From NCBI GenBank assembly GCA_031841125.1, contig CM063108.1, forward strand, positions 7,857,683 to 7,921,682: DNA of 64,000 nucleotides, given 5' to 3'. The notes under the pieces are model-generated. The model was not told the DNA's origin. It did no database searches and worked only from the letters and a program-made list of their open reading frames with translations. A program made the translations under genes and the position numbers. This DNA comes from Acanthococcus lagerstroemiae (taxonomy: Eukaryota > Arthropoda > Insecta > Hemiptera > Eriococcidae). Position 1 is the first letter of the stretch. Each line of letters begins with the position of its first letter. Positions 53,730 to 64,000 of the stretch are shown here, piece after piece.

Positions 53730-56700
53730 TATTGACAATGTAATCAGCTGGTTTCCCAAAAAATCAAAAAAAAGGATAGAGTTTAATACACCTACTTTTC
53801 ATCGAATGTAAAATCCAAATGTACCTATACTGTATAGCACTTGATGATTGACATCTAACCTGTAGACTTATATGATGAATATTATTTAAATTTAAATATT
53901 TCTTCGTTACGGTTTTCGGTTTTCATTTTTAGAATTTCATAATTCTGTGAAATTCAATATGATGTATAAACTATGCTTTCATTTTTAGTCATTTCATAAT
54001 TTAAGAACAAAATGAAACAAATGTGTCCGGGGTCTTTTCAACTTTTTGAGGATTTTTCGTAATGAATAGTGGGTCGATAAATAATTTACCTCCAAATAAT
54101 TTGTAATTGTAGTGAAAGAGAGCGAATGGGAAGGGGAAGGTAACTGGGACTACGGCAGCAGAATTTGAGGGGAGAGGAGTGGTGTTAACATGCAGCAGAG
54201 AAGCAAGTTAAAAGTAATAAGCTTTTCCGAAGAATAATAAAGGGCTCCTTCCTCTATAGAAAGGCTTGCCTTACCCGCCATTGGATTAAGGAATATATTG
54301 TACGAAAATTTTCCATTCGCTTCTCTCACGAAGATTTATTTTCTGTATTTCTACTGTATATAGAGGAAAAAATTTACTCTAGGGCCAAGTTCTGGGGCCA
54401 TATGTTTTTATTTCTAAGACTATATTTAGGCCTGTTGCAGGCTGAAAACATTTCTCATTAGAACATTAAGAATCCGGTGTAGGATTTTACCTTCCTATTG
54501 AGAAATTTGTCGGGCACTGCTTAGAATTCAAAAATTTGTGAAATAAAGAAAGGTAGCCTACTTTTCTTATCACCTCACAATTACAGGTAAATTTTGATAT
54601 ATACTGAAAAATGGAAGAAGAACTTGTGGCGTAAGAATGGGGGGCCGGGACATTATTTGTACTCCCCATTCACCCACCTCCACCCAAGAATGAAGGGAAA
54701 ATATAAAACTATTCAGCAGGGCGATAAAAAAGCGCTTCGAGAGGTTTTAGAATAAAATTTACGAGATTTCTGGAGATATCCTCAAATTTTTCGAGATTTT
54801 TTGTTCATTACAACCACTTTTGGAAAATCAGAGAACTTTTTCTTTCGCTTATCAACTCAAAAAAGGCTTGAAATAATGCTCCGATCCTTTCTTATTTTCC
54901 AGACACTCGCATCGGCAGAGGGAATACGCAGGTCTTTTCACCACACAGTCGGATCACATTTTGGGCACGGCTCTGTCGATGATCCTGAGGAATTTGCCTC
55001 GAGGCAGGGTCGACCAGATTTTCGCAGCTTCGAATGAAAATAATGCACCAGCAAGCCGCATGCATTACATTGATGTTTCCATGATTTGAAGGAAAGAAAT
55101 ATTATTTTTCCTATAGCAGTAAAATGATAAAAAATATCGAGTTCCGAAAACAAAAGAAAGAAGTCGTTTTTTAGTCAATGTTGACTTCTCAGGGAAATTC
55201 TAATCGACAATTGCAGCAATCGCCCCTCAGATAACAGGTCAGCATCCTCTAATATAAGCTGCTACACCAGAAGAAGAAAACAAAATCTTCATTTTCGCAA
55301 GTCGTCTCATTCGTTCGGCTATGAGGCGTTGTACCTCCAGTCACCTTCATTTTTTGCGGTGCAGGTATATGTTAAAAACACTTCCGAAAACACTCTCTAC
55401 ACGAGTTCAAGAACCAGTAACTGCCAAGTTGTAGGCTGTTAAGTAACACAATGAAACCGGGAAACCACATTTTTTTTTCTTTTACGAACACTCGTCGTCG
55501 TTCTAATATTGTCTTTCTTTTCCCATATCTAATGTACCGGAGGCTGAATAGCTGAATACAGAAACAGAGAGTTCGGTATACCATTTCGCCATGTGATTTT
55601 TCAAGATGACGATACCTGGAATAATATACCAGATGATTCCGAGAGAGATGTAGATATGCACTACAAATAGCAACGCAATGCAGTACGCACATTTTTCTGG
55701 ATCTTCCTGTATTATAAGAAGCCGTTTTGTTCAGCTGAGAAAATGAAGAAACTGAAATTTCGGATGACAAGGAAGCGAGCGAACACGCGAGAGCAAAAAC
55801 AAGATGTGATCTTCCTTTAAAATGTCCCAATGGGAGTAAAGCATTGAATCTCATTGGTTCATTCATTGAACATACAACCGCTTTACCGGTTCTTCAGACA
55901 GATCTACAGAATGGTTGAAACTCCATAGCTGTATGCAAAAAGTCAAACCCCTAATCCTATATTGAGTGCTTGGGCAGATACTCGATGAGTTATTCGAGTA
56001 ACGACTCAAAAGGCAGCAGAGAAGAAGTTCAGCAAGGAGAGTCAAAGGCTTTGTAAATCATTTGCATTCAACCTTATGAGTGAGTCTTCGTTCGAATGAC
56101 TCCATATTCGCTCGATGAAGGACTCCGGTTCTCACGTTTTTCAATCGAGTAACGTTCCGTTTTCCTAATCGATGAAAGCTTCTGGTCTCCCTCCTCAGAT
56201 TTGTTATACTTCATCAATCAATCAAAGTTTTCTGTTTTCACAGTGAAATTCCATTTCATCCAAAATTCATGTTCAACGTTTTTCTCTTCTTCGATTTTTA
56301 TTTCAGGGTAACGTATATATTCATCACCCCTGTAATTTTTATTGTGAAAGTAAGCTTAGCAATAGCATAGCGTGTCTCGTTATGTCAGATTACAAGGGCT
56401 CTGCTCACATTCTTGAGGCATGGAGAGAACTCAAGATCCATTTAAAATCGATTAAGACTTGTCTCTCTTCGCTTTTAACTCATTCACATTCAATCAAAAC
56501 CGTGCACGAAAATAGCCTACCTGGAATGGGAGGGAGTGCTCGTAGTGGGCTAAATATCAAAATAATAATAAAATTCTTTCATTTGTACAATTTTCCAGTT
56601 TTCTGAGGGAGCGGGTTCAGTAGATTTCGGTGCTAAGTCCCCGAGCTCTCCCTCTATTTACGCTCGAGTACTCGTCCCGATTCAGTCTGTAGTCGAACTA

Positions 56701-56843
56701 TACATGAGACTCACTAGAGACTCTGTCACGTGCTTAAATTATTTCCTGACAACATTCAAGCTATTTTAAAACTAATGGAGATTCATTTAGACTTATATTT
56801 TAATCAATATCATTAACTCAGGGTTAGGACAAAGATTTCGATT
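53730..56843. other. No recognised feature
   Basis: AT-rich DNA. The longest frame (minus, 55372-55866, 164 codons) has no recognisable motif and overlaps AT-rich composition shifts. It is not supported as a gene. Confidence 0.4.
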
Positions 56844-57059
56844 AGGCTCGCCTATTTTTTTTTTTTTTTTTTTAATTTTAGCCTTTATTAGATATTTGAG
56901 CGTAGAAATACAGTGGTTGTAATCAGAATACAAAGATACAAAAAAATGTTCAAAACGAAAGAGTAACTATATCTCAAGGCAAAAAAAAAGTGTAAAGCAC
57001 ATTTTAGCCACGAGTTTTCCACCATAGCAATTTTGTAGGGTATTATCCAGGTTCTTCGC

Positions 57060-58750
57060 CGAGTACGCACTCAAATACCCCGTCCCCATTTGGGGGCAAA
57101 GGCCTCCTCATTCCCTTCCCAAGTCGTCTTATTTTAGGATGCTCTTCTCCATAGTACCCCTATCTTTCTATTTCATTCCCCCATCTCTGTGTAGGTCTAC
57201 CTCTCCCTCTATTCCGGCCGCACGGCACCCACCACGTCACTCTCTGACACCAGTTTTCTTTGGTGTTTCTGGCAATGTGTCCTGCATACTTCATTTTTAG
57301 CTTTTTAGCTAGATACAGGACGTCCCTCGTTATCGCTCTTTGTCGAATAATTTTTGTTTTACTATTTTGGGTCGTCATAACTTTCTACCTTCTGCTATTG
57401 TAGTAGACCATTTTTGGGCGTCGTACAACAGGATCGGATGTACGTAAGGCTCTAGCATCCTCACTTTGGACTGTATTCTCAGTTTTCCTTTGAAAATAGG
57501 TTGGAGTGCCCAGTATCTCCTCCCTTCTGACCTCCAACTCTCTTTTTTTCATTTTATTTCCAAATGATATAATTTGTCCCCGGTACGTAAAGACTTCCCG
57601 TTTTTCCAAAATAAGATTTCCAGAGTGGATTTTCCCGTTCCCTATTATTCATGTACTTAGATTTTGTTCCGTTAATTTCCAAGCCCGCTTTGCCACTTGC
57701 AACGATCAGATCATCCAATATTTTTTGAATTTTCTCTTCTCCCCTACTTATTCCGACTCCATCGTTCGCCAACTTTAAATGGGTCGGGGGTTTCCCATCT
57801 ACTTTGATACCACAGTTTTCCCAATTCATTTCCCTGAACACCCCTTCTAACAGTGCTTTGAAAAAGTTAGGGAGAGAGGGTCACATAACGTGGAATGTAG
57901 GGCCCACTCCATCCAGCTTGGTGTACGCCAGCGAATCCCCATAAAAATATTTTAAAATTTTGATTTTTTTTTTTGTTTATTCCATGTCTTTTCAGGATGG
58001 GGGGGGAATAAAGAATCTCTACGTGACCTTACTTTGGCTGTGGGAGGGGTAAAAGCCATTCTTACGTAAAACGTAGCTACCACTCAGCGCCACATTTTTT
58101 GCATGCAGCCGCTAAAGATGAGTAAATAGATGTACAGTGAAACCTGCGTCTATAGAGGAAACTCAACGAACCACTCCAAAAATTTCCGTAGTGACAGGTT
58201 TTCCACATAAACCAGGTAACCCCCCCCCCCCCTCCAAAAAATTATTTATTTAAAGCTTTTTAGGAAAATTTTCATGAACAAATCTTAAGTAAGAATGGGG
58301 AGGGGGTTCAATTAATCTTATGTATCCCTGCATAGGGGTGTGATAGGGGTCAAAAAATGGCCAAAATCGTCCTTACGTAATTAATGAATGACCCATTATC
58401 CATAAATAAATGCGACTAACTGAATCAAACGATTTCTGAAAATCAACGAATACCAGGTGTAGCTCTATCTTCTACTTGTTCGACTTTTCTATCAGTTGAT
58501 TTAGATTTTGGGTATGATCTATTGTGGATAGACCATTCCGAAAGCCCGCATGTTCAGAGGGGTTCATTACCATTAAGCTGCGGGTACAATCTATTTGTGA
58601 TGATTTTTTATGAAGCCTATACTTACATTGGAGGGCAAACTGATGGGCCTGAAGTTGTTCAGTCGGGTCTTATCTCCCTTCTTGCGGAGAGTAAAATAAC
58701 TCCAGAGATTTTCCATTGTATTGATATACTCGTAATTTCCTGGTCTACTA
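57060..58750 (-). pseudogene. RT and C-terminal tail of the TSD-bounded RTE copy
   Basis: The minus strand reads LRKKGDKTRLNNFRPISLPS, then HAGFRNGLSTIDHT-like text in a broken frame, then NQLIEKSN and IELHLVFVDFQKSFDSVSRI. After an interruption (58400-57887) it continues DPLSP-TFFKALLEGVFREM then NWENCGIKVDGKP and LKLANDGVGISRGEEKIQKI (active site FADD decayed to LAND). GLEINGTKSK and FTYRGQIISFGNKMKKRELE follow. The tail is KMKYAGHIARNTKENWCQRV then GRGRPTQRWGNEIER. Stops and frameshifts disable it. The QG of QGDPLSP is lost exactly at the insertion boundary. Confidence 0.75.
57887..58400. mobile_element. Insertion interrupting the RTE reverse transcriptase
   Basis: The RTE text stops at SRIYLW (about 58410) and resumes at DPLSP (about 57886), and about 50 residues of RT between them are missing. 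The intervening DNA has ends GGGTCACATAACGTGG and, reverse-complemented, GGGTCATTCATTAATTACGT. It also contains ACAGTGAAACCTGCGTCTAT, which resembles a pogo-type terminus. It may be one DNA transposon or two overlapping ones. Confidence 0.45.
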
Positions 58751-59889
58751 TTTAATTAAAGATTGGTATAAGTGGCTCCGATAAAACTTCTGCAAAATCT
58801 TTTAGTGTCAAGTTATGGATTCTCAATCCATGCCCGGCACCTTTCCGATTTTCAGGCTTTTGAGTCTATGTTCCACCTCCCGTCACAAGATGGGGAAGGG
58901 ATCCTCATCTTCCTCAGCTTATGAGGGCTATAAAGAATCACGTAATATCCACGTTGGAACGTACATACCTTTTGGGGCTGAGCGCTGAGATAGCTGCTAG
59001 TCTCAATTCGAAAGGTCGACGTTCAGGTGCACCAAGGGTCAGTGCTATTCTGCGTACACTGATCCGGATTCTCGCAGTCGCAGCTATTGGTGGGTTGACT
59101 ATTGTTCCTGCGAAGTCCCCAAATCTGGATGACTGCGAGGCTGCTAATTACCAACGGGCTCCTCTGTCTAGATCCATGTTTTCCCATCCCCGGAGGTTTA
59201 GTGTTGAATTCACTGAAGCGGTACCGCACAAGAACTCGTGACCAGTGGCATCGAGGAGGGGGGCAAAGAATATTCCGAAAATCTTTTTAGAGAGGAGGGG
59301 GCTTATTGAAGCGGGCGTTTGCTTAGTTAAGGGACAGGGAAGATGACCAGAGATCAACCATATTCCAGGTGAGTTCACCAAACTCGAGTATACGGTGACC
59401 AAAAGCTGCGAGTACAGACGGTCTCAGGGTATCGGCCACCGGCTCAGCAACCTCCCGGTACTTAATTCGTATCCTTCATCAGGTCCCTTTTCTCAATACT
59501 GCTTATAATCTCAGGTTCGAGAAGGTTTCTTTGATCTTCTTTGGTCTCATTCTAAGGAATAGTATACTTCTATGTTCTTCATTGCTCTAATTTTCAACTT
59601 CGTATTTATCCTTCAATATGAATTCCGAGTGCTCAGACTTTGAGTCCGCTTCTATTTTTCTGAGAATCACCCTCTGTTGTCGTACAAAATTTTCAATCCC
59701 TGCATTCGAATAGTGCTATATTTTTTCTACTTAAAAAGGAATTGAAAAGGAATTATTTCTAAAAAAAAAAAGAGCGATATGAGATAAGGATCAAAAGGCT
59801 CAAATACAAATAGAGGATGAAGTAGGAGAAGCTAAAATTCATTTTCCTTGTCTCTTCTGGAAGGGAAAAAAACATTTCTCCTCTTCAAG

Positions 59890-60345
59890 AATTGGAAACG
59901 TTTTTACAAAATAGATAGATTGGGCTACACGGGAAATGATTTTCATATATCTTCTTTTCTCTACTCAACTTCGTCCTCATTTTCCCTGAGGGTCCTGTTT
60001 CCTCAATTATTTTCTCTACTAGTTTTTCCTCGAACCTCCTGCAGTCCTTTCCAATCTCTTTTGCAGCTCTGACCACTCGACCAGCTGTTGTCTGGATTTG
60101 TTTACTGTTTTCCTCAACTCTTCTCGTTTCTTAATTGTCGTCAGTAATTTCTCTCCCTTGTATTTTCCAAATTTTTCCGCTACTTCCTTCACCAAGGCCA
60201 TCAGTAGGACATACTTTTCCTGCATTAACAACTCACGCCAACTTTCATTACTTTCCAAAATTTTTCCTCTCAGAAAATTTCTAGCTTCTTCCAGCCTCCA
60301 CAGAGGGATAATTGTTCTTTTCAGTGTTTTCTTTTTATTTCCGCA
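59890..60345 (-). pseudogene. EN-RT linker of the TSD-bounded RTE copy
   Basis: The frame reads KKKTLKRTIIPLWRLEEARN, then EVAEKFGKYKGEKLLTTIKK and EKLVEKIIEETGPSGKMRTK. The last part aligns with IAESIIEDTWSTKQVRKALT in the RTE copy at 20545-23590, identifying the same or a sister family. The region is helical and charged, as usual between RTE endonuclease and RT. Confidence 0.65.
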
Positions 60346-60361
60346 GTTATTGTATCTAGCT

Positions 60362-60474
60362 CTCGTCCCTCCGGCCACTGATGCCATATTCGAAAGGGTA
60401 GTTTCCGGGGCCCGGGGTGCGGTGTCATAGGGGCCACTTTGGCATGCGTGCATCGCCATACGTCACACCACACC
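60362..60474 (-). mobile_element. GC-rich retroposon family, copy C (113 bp)
   Basis: The minus strand starts GGTGTGGTGTGACGTATGGC, equivalent to the 5' start of copies A and B, and ends GCCGGAGGGACGAG after only 113 bp. It is flanked by ATTGTATCTAGCT (60349-60361) and ATTTTATCTAGCT (60475-60487), a TSD matching at 12 of 13 bases. It is inserted in the RTE just upstream of the linker. A-box-like (TGGCGATGCACG) and weak B-box-like (CTTTCGAATATGG) words occur in this stretch, a possible internal RNA polymerase III promoter. That is an inference. Confidence 0.85.
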
Positions 60475-60624
60475 ATTTTATCTAGCTTTAGCTGGGATAA
60501 TGAGCGAATATCTCCCCACTCTGTGGTTGAAAGTAAACTCAAAATTGTTCATTACAATTACATCCTTCAAAATCGATAACTGGACAATGATCAATTTCAT
60601 TATTTGTTTCCTGCTTTGGTAATA

Positions 60625-61265
60625 TCAAGGTCCACTTTTGCCCCATTTTTTTTTAAAATAGAAAAAAGGGTTAATGATTTTGAGGTTCAACTGGTCGGCC
60701 AAATTTACAGGTTTTGAACCAGATTCGTTCCTTCTTCCTTTTCCCCACTGACCCACAAAAGTCTCCTTGGGAATTTTCGCTCCTATTTTGGCGTTAAAGT
60801 CGCGCATATTGTAAAATACTCCCTTTCCTGAGACACCACGTCGTGGAGTATGGAGTAGAAGCCTGCTGTCTTCTCTTCACTGGCCTCCGAAGTCGAGCGA
60901 CAGATGGGTGTTCGCCTCAGTTCCTAATTTTGGAATGCCAATCTTCTCGTTTATACCTTTTAATTTTCAAAATTTCCCCCCCACCATTTATGTTATATAA
61001 AATAAAACCTACTCCCTTGTAACCTTTAGTTACACCAAAAGTGTTGGCCGTTATCTATAAATCCTCCTGCTATTTACGAATTTCCGATAATCCAACTGTC
61101 CCCTTTATTTTATCCAGAACAGCCTGGAGTTCGACCACCCTGTCTTCATTCGCCAGTTTTTGCAATGAAAGTAGAGAACCTTCAGGCTTATATTTTTCCC
61201 GTTTATTTCTATTCAGATCCTTCCTACCTTCGTCCCTTTCTTTGTTTATACCCTTTCTTACATGA
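60625..61265 (-). pseudogene. Endonuclease of the TSD-bounded RTE copy
   Basis: The pieces in order are LQAVLDKIKGTVGLSEIRK (metal-binding Glu), TKGYKGVGFILYN, and after a degenerate stretch FYNMRDFNAKIGAKIPKETF (DFN catalytic box), GQWGKGRRNESGSKPVNLAD and NLKIINPFF. It closely follows the layout of the endonuclease at 10785-11350 and supports one RTE family group in the window. There is a stop after SEIRK and frameshifts are present. The N-terminal strand with the first catalytic residues is not recognisable. Confidence 0.7.
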
Positions 61266-61325
61266 GGGCTCTCAGCATTTCGTCCCCACGATTTCTGAAG
61301 CCAGATTGGGGATGGAGGCTCGCCT

Positions 61326-64000
61326 GTTTGGAGATTAATTATTACATATTTCTACTATAAATACAAATATACGAGGCGCTACCGAGAAGTCGGCAATTCA
61401 GATTCGTTTTAAAAACCCGTGGACGCTGTCTACATCGGACACCAAAGAATACGAATTTTACACTCGATTAAATAAATGAGAATATTCGACACAGTAACAC
61501 CGCCTCTGAAGCTTTTTCTACCCAGTCCTCGGTCACTGACACGAGTGTCCGTGTACATGCTCGTACATTACCCGAGTGCGATTTGCGTGAATCCATTTTT
61601 TAAATCGAACGATCGTGTTAAGTTATTTTCGTCAAGATGAGAGATAAAAGCGGATAATTTTTCTAAATGGTCGTCCATGTTCGTGATGAGAATCTAAACA
61701 CCGATCCAGCGGATACAGAAGCAGTTTTAAAACCACCCGGAAGAAAATTCATCGAAGTGGTTTCGAACGCCAATAAAAGTATAAAATACGAAAAAAATGA
61801 AAGAAATAAAAACGTGAGAAATACTACAGATATCGAGTACACAGATGTTCGCTAAACGAATCAATACAAAATTAATTGGCTCGAGAACTGGTCCAAATAG
61901 ATTTCGCTGGCGACAGAGAAAACTGGACCATCAATTCCGAATAAAAATCGGATATCTTTTAACATTGACATCTAATTCCCTCAAAGAGATTTTCGGTGAA
62001 ACAGTTTCATCAAACTTGTCGAAATTTTTAAAGGAATGGATCCAAATTTAGAGTTCCAAGGTACTGTTATTCTCGAAACCTGGATTTCGAAATTTTGACA
62101 CCCAACACGTAACGGCAGCCTTTAGGAGCATCAAAGATGTATCGAAGAAAGCCAAGGCGGATCGTATTTTACAAAGCTACCGGGAGATGCCACTGTGGCC
62201 CAACTTTTGATTTTTATTATTCCTTAAGCCTCCACCATTCCTTTTTTCCCTATACCGGCACAAATGTCCTGCAATATACCGACCTAAAGAAAAGTTCCTA
62301 GTAACTCGAATGGCGAAGGCTAAAAAAGGACATTCAAACTTCATAGTTAACTTCACCAGGTGTCACTTCGGTGCCGAGCACTAGTGCTCGAGAAATTGTA
62401 TAAAAATGTTATGTTCCATCCAGTTACTACAAAAATTGAAATCCGCAGCGCAAATTAAACTAGTACTTGAAAAAGATCGTAGTGAACAACAGAGTTCAAC
62501 ACGTCTCATCCCTACAAAAATTTGCGTCCTGGAACACCACCATGTTCCTCGTATATTTTTCAATTTGCATCTCTAAAGGATGTGTGACCCCTAACGATTC
62601 AAGAAATAATTAAAAATCGGCCCAAAGCACTAACATTAGTCGATAATTCAAATAGCCTGGAAGAAAAGGGGACCATTCAAAATTTCTCCAGCCCGGTGAA
62701 ATTTTTTTTTAATTTTCAACAACTTGATATGTTACTGTCATACACGTGGCCTGAAATTTTTTGTATCAAATTTCAATCAATTATCTATCACGGGAATAAA
62801 CGAGCAGAGAGCGCATCTACTGCGTATACCTAGACTTTGCAGGTCAATGGCAGAAGAAAAAAAGTACTCACGTGGTAATGAACGAAATTTTTTGCAGGAA
62901 GTCGTGAAACTGTATGTATCACAATGTAAGTGCATATACGCTATTATCGCATCAAAAACTTGTTTCATATTCGCGGAATATGAAGCACTACATTACTCTT
63001 AGGTCTAGACTAAAACCTGACCTACCTTTTAAATTTGCAGAGAAAGGATGTTATAGTCACCAGGGTTCAAGTATGATAAGAGGCCCTGGGCTTTACTTAA
63101 GGATCCCGCTTGGATAAGTACATTTTACGAAATGTTGAATCGAACTATTACAGATAGAGCTTACTAGGGAATAAGATTCTGAAATTAGAAGAAAGAAAAA
63201 TACGATAAAATTTGGAGTTAGGAAGTCCTTGAAGTCGAGTAAATCTGAACAATAGGTAATGTTTTTCTGCCGTATTTACGAGTAAATTTGCACCCTCTCA
63301 ACTAATTTTTCATGTTAGTCGCAAATCTGAACGTAGAAATGGCATTTTTATAAAATACATATCCATTTCTAAAAAGGTTTTCATTGAAATTCAAAGATCA
63401 CATTCGAAATCGGAGCGAATTTTCTATCCAGAAACACTGTTGTTTTTTCGATGTCGAATTTTAAAATTTTGGTATTTTCGGTCTTCATCGCGCCATTTTT
63501 GAAGCGAGCAAAAGTTTGAATCAAGATTCCAGAATCATATTTGAAATTACTGTGAAAAGTGCGTCTAAATATTCGGAATCAGATTTTTACCCTAAGAACT
63601 TTTTTCTCTTCAAAATATTTAGAATGTCATCCCATATCAAGACATAATACTGAAGATTTGATTTCAGTGCTTCAAAGTGTATAGGAAAAGTCCCTTCATA
63701 GGAAGCAGTTTGCGACACCCGTTAATATAATTCAAGATGGTTGAAAAATTTTGAGTCAATACTACCTTAAGATGAACGAGATCAAAGAGTAGCGTATAAA
63801 ATTTTCGAAGATGTGCAAAATAACGGACACCCTGATGTAGATGAAACACTTGGCAACCTCCACAAATTTTGGATAAAAAAGAATCGATAATATATTCTTC
63901 ACAATTTTTATGCTTCTTCTGTTAACTGGTTCATTATCCAAGAAGTGAGAATATTGTAAATTTTGAAACCTAACTTTCAATTTTTCCTTTTTTTATTTGT
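61326..64000. other. No recognised feature
   Basis: AT-rich DNA to the window end. Frames at 61667-61855, 62724-63002 and 63664-63980 have no domains, and no structured repeat was seen. Confidence 0.4.

Larger units (their letters stand above)
56854..61315 (-). mobile_element. RTE-like retrotransposon copy with poly(A) and 10-bp TSD, carrying insertions
   Basis: A perfect AGGCTCGCCT duplication (56844-56853 and 61316-61325) brackets the interval. Next to the left copy is a T19 run, the poly(A) tail of a minus-strand element, preceded in sense by AATAAA. Inside, in the correct minus-strand order, are the endonuclease (61265-60625), EN-RT linker (60345-59890), RT (58750-57560) and C-terminal tail (57560-57060). 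Insertions include retroposon C (60362-60474), about 0.5 kb at 57887-58400, and probably part of 58900-59880, which I cannot read as RTE. The 4.46-kb span is therefore a nested locus. The 5' ORF1 is absent. Confidence 0.8.

Noticed and set aside
55372..55866. 164-codon minus-strand ORF
   Set aside because: No recognisable motif, no splice or codon-use support, and no conserved partner.

Overview
This is a eukaryotic window, most likely from an arthropod and plausibly an insect, though the species cannot be read from it. It is AT-rich, gene-poor and packed with repeats. Three signs point to this origin: GT-AG introns as short as about 80 bp, many RTE-, Jockey- and I-type non-LTR retrotransposon fossils, and hAT, mariner-like and pogo-like DNA transposon debris. 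No rRNA gene, functional tRNA gene, CRISPR array or prokaryotic operon is visible. Only one host gene can be supported, at the extreme left edge.

Layout. 0-1.1 kb: the last two coding exons of an unrecognised gene. 1.1-9 kb: a 194-bp tandem duplication, a foldback element whose arms carry a roughly 20-bp-period CAGTAAAA array, a TA-flanked MITE, the longest copy of a GC-rich retroposon, a pogo-like transposase tail holding a 105-bp hairpin insertion, a mariner-like MITE and a hAT-type MITE. 9.5-12.3 kb: an RTE-like retrotransposon split by a MITE. 13.8-15.3 kb: a second foldback element. 16.6-19 kb: a hAT MITE, a non-LTR C-terminal tail and a second GC-rich retroposon copy. 20.5-23.6 kb: a nested cluster in which two tRNA-derived SINEs and a GC-rich retroposon all sit inside one RTE fossil, each with its own target-site duplication (TSD). 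25-27 kb: another RTE split by a MITE. 27.5 kb: a hAT MITE with a perfect 8-bp TSD. 29.1-31.85 kb: the youngest-looking retroelement, a Jockey/CR1-like copy with a nearly open reverse transcriptase (RT) and a perfect 3' hairpin before its tail. 35-38 kb: two long inverted repeats. 41.5-43.9 kb: head-to-head RTE fragments, a truncated SINE and hAT-like minisatellite DNA. 46-48.4 kb: an I-type RNase H fossil and degenerate tandem repeats with another hAT MITE. 49-50.4 kb: a minus-strand Jockey-like fossil. 51.9-52.4 kb: a 12-bp minisatellite with higher-order structure. 53-53.7 kb: a hAT transposase tail and MITE. 56.85-61.3 kb: an RTE copy bounded by a 10-bp TSD and containing further insertions. 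The remainder is AT-rich sequence without recognised features.

How the pieces relate. The non-autonomous elements were presumably mobilised by machinery represented here only by wrecks: RTE/Jockey RT for the SINEs and retroposons, hAT transposase for the 8-bp-TSD MITEs, and mariner/pogo transposase for the TA-flanked ones. The most unusual content is a GC-rich retroposon family. Three copies start at the same 5' sequence, lie between 11-14-bp TSDs, have no A-tail and end at different 3' positions (113, 478 and 587 bp). This is the reverse of normal LINE truncation. All repeat identities were assigned by eye from sequence and translated motifs. No database search was run.
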